Of a stretch of DNA of 64,000 bases, positions 25,029 through 33,092 are shown one piece after another. A program made the position numbers and the translations under genes. The notes under the pieces are model-generated. The model saw only the letters and a list, made by a program, of their open reading frames with translations. It did not search any database and was not told where the DNA came from. Each line of letters begins with the position of its first letter. The first letter of the stretch is position 1. This DNA is from Halorussus halophilus (GTDB lineage Archaea; Halobacteriota; Halobacteria; Halobacteriales; Haladaptataceae). The DNA is taken from assembly GCF_008831545.1 (NCBI RefSeq), contig NZ_CP044523.1:2294001-2358000 (forward strand), given 5' to 3'.

Positions 25029-26758
25029 AGCGGACTCACGCGACTGCGAAGGTCGTCTCCGCACTCGCTTCGTGGTGGCCGTTGCCAGTCGAACCGAGCG
25101 CGGATCTCGTCCGCGCGTTGGCGTTTCTGGGCGCGAGTATCGACGCTCGAAGCCTCCTTCGAGCGAGTAACGTCGTCGCTACGGCGGTCGCTCTGGTCGG
25201 AATCCTCCCCGTTCTCCTCGCGCCTCCCTCGATTCGCCTCGTGGCCGTCGCGACGACGCTCGCGCTCTCGTTCGCCATCGCTCACGTCGCGCGCCGCGGT
25301 CCACTCCTGCTCGCTACGGCACGGCGAACCAGCGCGCTCGGAACCGCGCCAGCAGTGCTCGGCCGAGCGGTCCTGCGGATGCGAATCGAACCGGCCAGCG
25401 AGCGAGCGGCGGCCTTTGCTGCTCGCACCGGGTCGGGACCACTCGCCGCGAGTTTGCGGGACCACGTCCGGCGAGCGGACGGAACACCGCGCTCGGGTCT
25501 CGCCGACTTCGGGGCGACGTGGGCCGACTGGAACCCACCGCTTCGCCGTGCGACGCTCCTCGTGGAAGCGGCCGCGGACGCGCCTGCCGGTGAGCGCGGT
25601 CGAACGCTGGACCGCGCGACGACCGCCATCGTGGAGGGCACCCGCGACCGCATGGCGACCTTCGCCGAGGACATTCACGGCCCGACGACTGCGTTGTACG
25701 CCTTCGGTGTCCTGCTCCCGCTTGCACTCGTCGCGGTCCTACCGGCGGCGCGCGTGGCTGGTCTGGCGCTCTCGACGCCCGTGCTGGTCGCGCTCTACGA
25801 CGTGCTGTTGCCGCTCGTCCTCGTCGGTGCGAGTGCGTGGCTGCTCGTCCGACGCCCGGCGGCGTTTCCGCCGCCGGCCGTCTCCTCGTCCCACCCCGAC
25901 GTGCCCGACCAGCGGTGGCCAGTGCTTCTCGGTGGCGTCGTCGTCGGAGCTTGTGCGTTCACCCTCGTTTCGGTGGCTCCGCTTCCGGCGTGGTCGCGCT
26001 GGCTGGCGGCGATTGGTGCAGGCTGTGGAACCGTCCTTCTGGGCTGGTTTCGTCCGGTCAAGCAGGTCCGTGACCACGCCCGAGCGGTCGAATCGAATCT
26101 GACTGACGCGCTCTACCACGTCGGTCGTCGCGTCGAGGAGGGCCGCGCAGTCGAGGGAGCACTCGCCGACGCCGCGGCGGAGGTTGCGGGCGAAACTGGC
26201 GAGACGCTCGACGCTGCCGTCGGCGTCCAGCGGCGGTTGCGACTGAGCGTCCGCGACTCCTTTCTCGGCGAGTACGGCGCGCTCGCGGACGTGCCGAGTC
26301 CGCAGGCTCGAAGCGTGGCTCACTTGCTCGCGGTCACTGCGCGCGAGGGACGCCCGGCCGGTCGGGCCGTCGTGACGATGGCTGACCACATAGACGACCT
26401 CCAGCGCGTCGAGCGCGACGCGCGGCGCGAACTCACTCGCGTGACCGGAACCTTGCGAAACACGGCGGCCGTCTTCGCGCCGCTGGTCGGTGGCGCGACG
26501 GTGGCGCTCGCGGAGGGGATGGCCGCACCGGAGGGGAGTACCGGTACGCAGTCACTCGCAACCCCGCTCCCGGCCGACGCGCTCGGTCTCGCTGTCGGCG
26601 CGTACGTCCTGCTGCTCGCGGTGATTCTCACCGCACTTGCGACTGGCTTGGAGCGCGGTCTCGACCGCGCGCTCGTGGGCTACCGCGTCGGACTCGCACT
26701 GCCGACGGCGACGACGACCTACCTCGCGGCGTTCGTCGGCGCAGGATTGCTCACGTAG
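25025..26758 (+). CDS. Type II secretion F-domain membrane platform (TadC/FlaJ type)
   Basis: The protein has 577 residues with about eight membrane segments in three groups. Cytoplasmic T2SSF-like helical regions lie at about 120-210 and 360-480, the second with the FlaJ-like stretch ADHIDDLQRVERDARRELTR before the last membrane group. This is the integral platform on which the ATPase acts. The start is the GTG at 25025 that forms a GTGA overlap with the ATPase stop; an upstream ATG at 24980 would overlap the ATPase by 49 bases and is less likely. Confidence 0.85.
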   Translation: MKRTHATAKVVSALASWWPLPVEPSADLVRALAFLGASIDARSLLRASNVVATAVALVGILPVLLAPPSIRLVAVATTLALSFAIAHVARRGPLLLATARRTSALGTAPAVLGRAVLRMRIEPASERAAAFAARTGSGPLAASLRDHVRRADGTPRSGLADFGATWADWNPPLRRATLLVEAAADAPAGERGRTLDRATTAIVEGTRDRMATFAEDIHGPTTALYAFGVLLPLALVAVLPAARVAGLALSTPVLVALYDVLLPLVLVGASAWLLVRRPAAFPPPAVSSSHPDVPDQRWPVLLGGVVVGACAFTLVSVAPLPAWSRWLAAIGAGCGTVLLGWFRPVKQVRDHARAVESNLTDALYHVGRRVEEGRAVEGALADAAAEVAGETGETLDAAVGVQRRLRLSVRDSFLGEYGALADVPSPQARSVAHLLAVTAREGRPAGRAVVTMADHIDDLQRVERDARRELTRVTGTLRNTAAVFAPLVGGATVALAEGMAAPEGSTGTQSLATPLPADALGLAVGAYVLLLAVILTALATGLERGLDRALVGYRVGLALPTATTTYLAAFVGAGLLT

Positions 26759-26790
26759 CTTTAAGTCCGAAGCCGGGGCCAACCCGCGGC
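26755..26790 (+). promoter_or_regulatory. Second internal promoter of the Tad-like cluster
   Basis: The sequence tttaag at 26760-26765 is 31 bases before the ATG at 26791. The whole stretch matches the one before 23157, with the last 15 bases identical. It lies at the junction between the platform gene and the block of small membrane proteins. Confidence 0.55.
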
Positions 26791-27255
26791 ATGTTCGACG
26801 CGCCCGTCGATGCGTGGTACGTCTGGCTCGGAGTCGCCCTCGCAAGCACCACTGCCTTCGGACTCGCGGCCTCGCTCCCCGACGAACCGCCGCCGGACGC
26901 CGCGGGTGTCGCGGCAACTGTGGACGCCGTGGCCGCGAGTCAGCACGCGACGACTGCGACACACCCACTCGGCGCTGACGCTGTCAAACTCGCCCCAAAT
27001 CGCGTCGCGCTCAGAGCGGATGGGACAGTCGCGCACGCCACTTTCGCCTACGGACCAGTGGTGCCTGTCGTCCCCGGCTCTGGGCTCTGGGAGGTGCTTC
27101 GCGGGACGCCGCCTGACCATGCATTTAGCTCGTCTGCCGAGTTCCGCCACTCGGTCGAGTCGGCCAGAGAGCGCCCCGCTTCGTGGCGAGCGTGCGAGGA
27201 ACTGACCGTGCGGACTGTCTCGTGGGAGGGGGTCGATGTCACGCTGGTCGGCTGA
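26791..27255 (+). CDS. Single-pass membrane protein of the Tad-like cluster
   Basis: The protein has 154 residues. After eight residues comes one membrane helix (AWYVWLGVALASTTAFGLAA), then a domain outside the membrane with AGVAATVDAVAASQHATTAT, beta strands, and WRACEELTVRTVSWEGVDV. I recall the family as DUF7283, restricted to haloarchaea. Pilin-like topology suggests a minor pseudopilin or an assembly component. It has its own promoter and overlaps the next gene by 20 bases. Confidence 0.7.
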   Translation: MFDAPVDAWYVWLGVALASTTAFGLAASLPDEPPPDAAGVAATVDAVAASQHATTATHPLGADAVKLAPNRVALRADGTVAHATFAYGPVVPVVPGSGLWEVLRGTPPDHAFSSSAEFRHSVESARERPASWRACEELTVRTVSWEGVDVTLVG

Positions 27256-27664
27256 GTCCGAGCGCAGACCCGGCGGGTCTGACGAGTCCGGACAGGTCGA
27301 ACCGCTCGCCGCGCTCGTCGCCGTCTTCGCGGTCGGGGTGGCGCTGAGTGCCTACGCAGGGGTCCTTTCCGACGCACTCCCGACGCCAGAGCGGAACGTC
27401 GCAGAGCCGACGGCACACCGCGCACTGGCCGAAGTTCGCGTCGGCGCAGTCGTCTCTCCGGAGCGACTCCAGGCGGGAATCTTGGCTGCACCGGAGGGTT
27501 ACGACTGCAACCTTACGCTCACTGCGGCGGGCAGCACGTGGCACGCGGGGCCGCCGGTTCCCGAGCGAAAGTTCGAGACCGATACCGCCACCCGAACTGC
27601 GAGCGTTCGGGTCGCGCCCGGCCACGTCCGGCCGGGGACGCTTCGCGTGGTGGTCTGGTCGTGA
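27236..27664 (+). CDS. TadE/pseudopilin-like membrane protein
   Basis: The protein has 142 residues. A short polar N-terminus ends in DESGQVEPLAALVAVFAVGV, a Gly-x-x-Glu entry into the membrane helix (about 22-43) that resembles TadE/TadF and pilin helices where Glu lies at position +5. The outer domain contains YDCNLTLTAAGSTWHAGPP and ends VRPGTLRVVVWS. I recall it as DUF7285. The start overlaps the previous gene by 20 bases and the stop overlaps the next start by 4, so expression is tightly coupled. Confidence 0.7.
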   Translation: MSRWSAESERRPGGSDESGQVEPLAALVAVFAVGVALSAYAGVLSDALPTPERNVAEPTAHRALAEVRVGAVVSPERLQAGILAAPEGYDCNLTLTAAGSTWHAGPPVPERKFETDTATRTASVRVAPGHVRPGTLRVVVWS

Positions 27665-28536
27665 GGGCCATCAGTACCGTCCTCGACGTGTCGCTCTGTC
27701 TGCTACTCGTCGCCGCGAGCGCGACGACGCTCGCCGGTGTTCCGCTCCAGAAATCGGGGGGCTCGAACGCGCACTCGGCAGAAGCGACCGCCACGCTCGT
27801 GGCGACGAATACGGCGTCGGTCTCGTACGCACTCGGTGAGAACAGAACAGACGGCAACGTCTCAACAGTCCACGACACGCTCGCTGGCCTGCTGGCAACT
27901 GTCGCCGTGGCGAGTAGCGAAGTGGATGCCGACTCCGAAGAAGTCGCGCTTTACCCCGAAACCGACGAATTCCGTGAGAACGCGACCCAAGCGGTCGCTC
28001 GTGGCCTCCGACGCTCAGAAGTTCCCTCACACGTTCAGGTCGTCGCTCGGTGGAAACCGTACGCTGGCGCAGCAATCCGTGGGCGTGCAGTAGCAGGTTC
28101 GACACCACCACCACGCGCGGACGTGCGTGCCGCGACGTTTACCGTGCCGAGTGGATTCCCCACCGAGCGTGCAGACGCAGTGACTGCGGCCCACGCAGAC
28201 GGCTACAGCGGCGTCGCGCACGTCCTCGCTCGGGGTCTCGTCGCCGGGTGGTTTCCGGGCAACGGGACCGCCTTGCGCGACGACACTGCTCTCCGCAACG
28301 AAACCGCCGCGCGCTATCGACGCGTCGCCGAAGCATACGACACAAGCGTCGAAGACGGACTTTCGGCCAACGTTTCGCGCGCCACGGACGTTTCCCAAGC
28401 AAACCGCAACCTCGTCCGCGCGCTCGCCGCCGACGTCGAACCGCGCCTCCGAGAGCGGTTCGACTCGCCGCAGGCGGCCGCTCGCGCAGTCTCTGTGGGT
28501 CGAGTCAGCATCACCGTCAGGACGTGGTCGGCGTGA
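27661..28536 (+). CDS. Pilin-like N-terminus protein with large outer domain
   Basis: The protein has 291 residues, with a GTG start in a 4-base overlap with the previous stop. The N-terminus MRAISTVLDVSLCLLLVAAS resembles the R-A-V-S-P-V-I-G-V opening of haloarchaeal type IV pilins, here with the helix directly at the start. A domain of about 260 residues outside the membrane follows, with several N-x-S/T sequons (ENRTDGNVSTV, RNETAARY, LSANVSRATDVS). I recall it as DUF7284. It is probably a surface-exposed part of the machine. Confidence 0.7.
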   Translation: MRAISTVLDVSLCLLLVAASATTLAGVPLQKSGGSNAHSAEATATLVATNTASVSYALGENRTDGNVSTVHDTLAGLLATVAVASSEVDADSEEVALYPETDEFRENATQAVARGLRRSEVPSHVQVVARWKPYAGAAIRGRAVAGSTPPPRADVRAATFTVPSGFPTERADAVTAAHADGYSGVAHVLARGLVAGWFPGNGTALRDDTALRNETAARYRRVAEAYDTSVEDGLSANVSRATDVSQANRNLVRALAADVEPRLRERFDSPQAAARAVSVGRVSITVRTWSA

Positions 28537-28564
28537 GGTGCGGGACGAACGGCAGGAGGCCCCG

Positions 28565-31500
28565 ATGAAACTCGCCGAAGACGAGCGCGGCCGGATCCCG
28601 TTCGCACTCGTCGGCGTCCTGCTGCTCGTGACCAGTGCCACGCTCAGCGTAACGCTCACGGCCTCGCCCGAACCACAGGTAGACCGCTCGGTCGGTGAGG
28701 CGGTCGAACGGGCGACTGCGGCAAGCAACACCGCACTCCGCGGGGCCGTCTCGCGGGCCGGACGGCGCGCGGCCAGCGCGCCGGTGACGGCGACGGCGAA
28801 CACCACCTTCGGTGCAGTCGTCAACGACTCGACGCCGTACCGCGACGCGCTCCGCATCCGCATCTATCTCGCGGCACGGGAGGCTCTGGGTAGCGTCTCG
28901 GCACGCGCCGCGGGCGTCGAAGCGTCGGCGTCGCTTCCGGCGACGCCGAACGCGAGTGCGCTTCGGGCCGCCAAGCGGCGGGTCCACGTCGAGCGGACTG
29001 GTGAGCGCGGCGCGTCCGGGCTTCGAGTCACCATCGAGAACGTCACCGTCACTGCGAGCAAGTCCGAGCGAATTGCCGAACAAACAACCTACTCGCCGAC
29101 GCTGACTGTCGCCAGCCCTGCGCTCGCGCTCCACGAGCGAACCGAACGATTCGAGACGAGACTGAACCATGGGCCGCTCAGCCCCGGACTCGGTCGCAGA
29201 CTCACCGCGAGCCTCTACCCTGTGGCGTGGGCGCGTGGCTACGCCCACTACGGCAGGGCCCCCATCGAGAACGTCGTGGCGAATAGGCACGTCGCACTCG
29301 TTACGAACGGAGCGATTCTGCGCGAACAGCGGCGTGTCTTCGGCCGCACGGACCCGGCCGGACGCCGCGCGCTCGGATGGGCGACGGTTCGCGTCGGCAC
29401 CACCGACCTCGTGGAAGCGACTCACACCGAGCGCGCGAGTCGTTGGACCAACCTTCTGCTGGAAGCCGCCAAGAAGAACACGCAGTCAGCACCCCTGATG
29501 AGCGGGAAATCCAGACAGACCGGGACACAGACGCCACTCCGCGTCGGCGTCAATCGAACTGCCGACCGAGCGTACCTCGGGGTACTCTCCGACTCTAACC
29601 TCTCGTCGATCCTCGAAACCGCCTACGGTGCGGAGGTGCGGCTCCACGCCGCGGTTCGCCCGGAACGAATCGAGCAGCAACCGACGCCGCGACCGCCGGG
29701 CGAAAACTGGACGAAGGCGAACGAGCGCGTCCGAACGACGGTTCGAGTTACGGACGCGAGCGCGCCGGTTCCCGGGACGACTTCGGGATGGCATCGGCTA
29801 CAGAGCGCGACGCGTGAGGTCGTCCAGCGGCATTCGCTGGTAGTCGAGTGGGAGCGAAGCGCGGACGTGGAGGGGAAAAACAACGAGACGCGACGAACCG
29901 TCTCGCGCTGGACCGAGACGTACCGTGTCGGCGTCCTGTTGGCTGGCAACCACCGGTCGGTCGCAGGTCCTGTTAATGTCCCGACCCGCCAAATCGTGGG
30001 CGTCCACCAGCGGGGCGGCCCGCTCGACGGGCCGAACCTCCGAGACGTGCGCGCGCTGGCCGCGGAGCGACTCGTCACGAATCGCGGTGGCTTCGACCGA
30101 CTCGCCGAGCGCGCAGTCCTCGGTACGCTCGACACACGCCCAGTCACCGTCTCTGGCCGCCATCCTGTCGAACTCAAACCATGGGTCGTCGCAGACCTGC
30201 GTTCGTTGCGCAAACGCGTCCGGAACGTCACCGTCGCAGTCCCGCGGCGGAAGGTGGCGACCGGCGACGCGAATCCGGCGGCCGAACTCGCACAGAAGCT
30301 CGAAAGTCGCCGAGAGGCACTGATGGACGCACCAGCGAGCTACGACGGCGTAGCCGACCGAGCGCGAGTTACGGTGCGCGCGGCCTATCTCGACCGGGTG
30401 ATTCGGCGACTCCACGCTCGTGGAAATCGAGAGAAGCGCCTGAACCGCGGCGTGGACGACGTGTTAACCGAGGCCGGACTCTCCGCGGAGCGAATCCAGC
30501 GAATCGCGAGCTCGAAAGCTGGCGTCGAGACGCCGTCACAGAAACCGATGCCAGCGGCAGGTCCCGGCCGGTCGGCGAACCTGAGCGTCGATGGCGCGCC
30601 ACCGTATCTCACGCTATCGCCCATCGACCACGAGCAGGTCGCCGCAGTTCCGGCGGGCGACCGGCGGTATCCGCTCGCGGCGCGCAACGTGAACCTGTTC
30701 ACGGTTCCCTACGCCGACGCTGCCGACACGGCGATTGGATTGCTCGACGGCACGAGAAGCAACCAGCGAACCGACTTGCAGTCGGCCGCGCTCTCGCTCC
30801 GGGCGGCCAACCGGACGCTGGCCGAGAAGCAGAACGAAACGCTGGCTGAGAACCGGGACGCGCTTCAACGCTCGCTCGCTGGCTCGCTGGACGCCGTTCG
30901 ACGGCGACTCGCCGCGCGCCTCGCGGACAGAGACGACCGGCGGTCGGCGGCGGCCTACCGAGACATCGTCGATGCGGGACTCACGCGCTGGAACACCACG
31001 ACAGCACAGACACTGGCAGTGACGAACGGGTCGGCAGCCGACGCAATTGTGGCCGAGTTGGTCCGACGGGAATCGACTTCGAAACCGTCGATTCGAGCGG
31101 AACGAGTCGAACTCCGCGTTCGGTTCGCACTCGAAGCGACCCGCAAACACGTCGATGGCCCGCGCCAGTCGCTGGTCGGGCAGACGAGCAAGAAGGCTCG
31201 CTGGGTCGCTCGCGAAGAGGTCAAGCGCGTCGTCGGCGACACGGTCGCGAACGCTACCAAGCGCGGTGCCGACCGCATCAAAGACCGCTGGTTCGGGAAG
31301 GTGCTATCGGACGTTCACGCCGGACTACCAGTCGCGCCGGTCCCGGGGTACTGGTACGCGACGGCGAACGTCTGGCACGTCGAGGTGAAGGGCGGGTACG
31401 CGAAGTTCACGGTTCGCACACCGCAGGGGTCGCCACTCGAAACGGGTAGCAGCGACCGCGGCGTGACCTACGTTCGCAAGACTGGGCGCGTCCGAATCGA

Positions 31501-31663
31501 CGTTGACGACGACGGAGACCGGGAGGTTCTGGGTCGAACGACGCCAGTCTCGTTCGAGACGAGTACTGTCGTCGTGGTCGTCGTACCGCCCGGTCCGCCC
31601 GGCGTCGGCGACACCGACGGCGACGCCGACGAGCGGTCGCCGGGGTGGTCGGCCAAACGGTAA
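28565..31663 (+). CDS. Giant TadG-like surface protein of the cluster
   Basis: The protein has 1032 residues, the largest in the window. After DERGRIP comes one membrane helix (about 11-31). The rest is outside: helical Arg/Ala-rich segments, many N-x-S/T sequons, and near the end VAPVPGYWYATANVWHVEVK. It closes with TSTVVVVVVPPGPPGVGDTD and a polar tail. An N-terminal helix plus a very large outer domain recalls TadG. I recall it as DUF7286. The ATG at 28565 has a Shine-Dalgarno (ggagg) 10 bases before it; an in-frame GTG at 28538 is the alternative. Confidence 0.7.
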   Translation: MKLAEDERGRIPFALVGVLLLVTSATLSVTLTASPEPQVDRSVGEAVERATAASNTALRGAVSRAGRRAASAPVTATANTTFGAVVNDSTPYRDALRIRIYLAAREALGSVSARAAGVEASASLPATPNASALRAAKRRVHVERTGERGASGLRVTIENVTVTASKSERIAEQTTYSPTLTVASPALALHERTERFETRLNHGPLSPGLGRRLTASLYPVAWARGYAHYGRAPIENVVANRHVALVTNGAILREQRRVFGRTDPAGRRALGWATVRVGTTDLVEATHTERASRWTNLLLEAAKKNTQSAPLMSGKSRQTGTQTPLRVGVNRTADRAYLGVLSDSNLSSILETAYGAEVRLHAAVRPERIEQQPTPRPPGENWTKANERVRTTVRVTDASAPVPGTTSGWHRLQSATREVVQRHSLVVEWERSADVEGKNNETRRTVSRWTETYRVGVLLAGNHRSVAGPVNVPTRQIVGVHQRGGPLDGPNLRDVRALAAERLVTNRGGFDRLAERAVLGTLDTRPVTVSGRHPVELKPWVVADLRSLRKRVRNVTVAVPRRKVATGDANPAAELAQKLESRREALMDAPASYDGVADRARVTVRAAYLDRVIRRLHARGNREKRLNRGVDDVLTEAGLSAERIQRIASSKAGVETPSQKPMPAAGPGRSANLSVDGAPPYLTLSPIDHEQVAAVPAGDRRYPLAARNVNLFTVPYADAADTAIGLLDGTRSNQRTDLQSAALSLRAANRTLAEKQNETLAENRDALQRSLAGSLDAVRRRLAARLADRDDRRSAAAYRDIVDAGLTRWNTTTAQTLAVTNGSAADAIVAELVRRESTSKPSIRAERVELRVRFALEATRKHVDGPRQSLVGQTSKKARWVAREEVKRVVGDTVANATKRGADRIKDRWFGKVLSDVHAGLPVAPVPGYWYATANVWHVEVKGGYAKFTVRTPQGSPLETGSSDRGVTYVRKTGRVRIDVDDDGDREVLGRTTPVSFETSTVVVVVVPPGPPGVGDTDGDADERSPGWSAKR

Positions 31664-31701
31664 GTGAAATCCATTTCAACTGCGCGCCCCACAACAGAGA
31701 T

Positions 31702-32133
31702 ATGCTCTACGACGAAGTCGCCGACCCCGAGGAGACGACGCCCGAGGAACTCCGCCAGAACTACGAGTCTGAACTGGCCGAAATAGTCGAGACGGTCGGC
31801 GTCGAAGCCGCCGCCGAGGAGAGTGGCGTCGAACGGAAGAAACTCGACGCACTCGTCGCGGGCGAGTCGCCGCGACTGCTACTCGAAGACGCGGCGGCGA
31901 TTTTCGCCCTCCGAGAGGACGCCCCGGCGAAAGACGACATCCTACTGGAGACCCGCGACCACCTGATGATGGGGATGACGACGGCCATCCTCGACGTGGA
32001 CACCATCGCGGCCGAACTCGACTCCGGCATGGACAGCAAGGAGATTCAACAGAAGATAGAGGGTCGGATGGCGATGCCACTGGAGCAGTTCGCGCTCGTC
32101 CAGCACTTCATCGCCAGCAGAAGCGGGATGTAG
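31702..32133 (+). CDS. DUF5791-type protein
   Basis: The protein has 143 acidic residues, mostly helical and soluble. VGVEAAAEESGVERKKLDAL looks like a small HTH-like unit, then LLLEDAAAIFALREDAPAKD and METRDHLMMGM-type helices. It matches a haloarchaeal family I recall as DUF5791, function unknown. The gene starts 38 bases after the giant cluster protein; the epimerase gene begins 1 base after its stop, so these two are co-transcribed. The ATG at 31702 is preferred over one at 31645 that would overlap the previous gene. Confidence 0.75.
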   Translation: MLYDEVADPEETTPEELRQNYESELAEIVETVGVEAAAEESGVERKKLDALVAGESPRLLLEDAAAIFALREDAPAKDDILLETRDHLMMGMTTAILDVDTIAAELDSGMDSKEIQQKIEGRMAMPLEQFALVQHFIASRSGM

Positions 32134-32134
32134 T

Positions 32135-33028
32135 ATGAACGTCGTTATTCTCGGTTGTGGCTACGTCGGTCTCGAACTCGGCCGTCAGTTGACCGACGCT
32201 GGTCACCGAGCAGTCGGCGTTCGCCGGTCTTCGGACGGTATCGACGCCATCGAGGACGCAGGCTTCGACGCCGTGCAGGCCGACGTGACCGACGCCGATT
32301 CGTTGGAAGCGGTACCGGACGCCGACCACGTCGTCTTCGCGGCCAGTTCCGGCGGCCGGGACGCCGCGGCCGCCCGCGAGGTGTACGTCGAGGGGCTTCG
32401 AACCGCAATCGAGGCGTTCGGCGTACGCGAGAACTCCCCCGAGCGATTCGTCTACACGTCCAGCACCGGCGTCTACGGCGACCACGGCGGCGACTGGGTG
32501 GACGAGGCGACGCCGTTGGAACCGACGACTGAGAAGACCGAGGTTCTCGTGGAGGCCGAGCAAGTGGCCCGAGAGGAGCCTCCCGAGTGGGGAATCGACG
32601 GCACTGTCGCGCGCCTCGCGGGTATCTACGGACCCGATAGGACGCGGCTTGAGCGATATCTGGACGGCCCGGTGACTGAGGGCTATCTGAACATGATACA
32701 CCGCGACGACGCCGCGGGCGCGATTCGATTCCTGTTGGAGCGAGACCTCGCGCGCGGCGAAGTCGTGCTGGTCGTGGACGACGAACCGGTCTCGAAGTGG
32801 ACGTTCGCTGATTGGTTGGCCGACGAGTGTGGCGTGGCGCGACCAGCGAAGCAGACTACCGAAGAGCGACTCGCGGACGAGGGCCTCTCAGAGCGCGTTC
32901 GTCGGCGACTGCTGACGAGCAAACGCTGTTCGAACGAGCGGCTTCGGTCTCTCGGATACGAGTTCACTTATCCGACATACAAAGCGGGTTACCGGACCGC
33001 TATCGACGCTTACGTCGGGCAACGTTAG
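32135..33028 (+). CDS. NAD(P)-dependent sugar epimerase-like SDR (YeeZ type)
   Basis: The protein has 297 residues. It opens with the dinucleotide motif ILGCGYVGLELG. The extended-SDR active site is recognisable as YTSSTGVYGDHGGDWVDE, followed by ARLAGIYGPDRTRL. Related proteins are epimerases or reductases acting on nucleotide sugars or other small molecules in the cytoplasm; the substrate is not predictable. In the usual YxxxK position the sequence reads TEKTEVLVEAEQ with no clear Tyr, as in YeeZ-like relatives. It is co-transcribed with the DUF5791-type gene. Confidence 0.83.
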   Translation: MNVVILGCGYVGLELGRQLTDAGHRAVGVRRSSDGIDAIEDAGFDAVQADVTDADSLEAVPDADHVVFAASSGGRDAAAAREVYVEGLRTAIEAFGVRENSPERFVYTSSTGVYGDHGGDWVDEATPLEPTTEKTEVLVEAEQVAREEPPEWGIDGTVARLAGIYGPDRTRLERYLDGPVTEGYLNMIHRDDAAGAIRFLLERDLARGEVVLVVDDEPVSKWTFADWLADECGVARPAKQTTEERLADEGLSERVRRRLLTSKRCSNERLRSLGYEFTYPTYKAGYRTAIDAYVGQR

Positions 33029-33092
33029 GGAATTGGGGATTGACACAACTATCGGGAAAATTTCTTGTTGGTCGGGGTACTCAGCTATCGAT

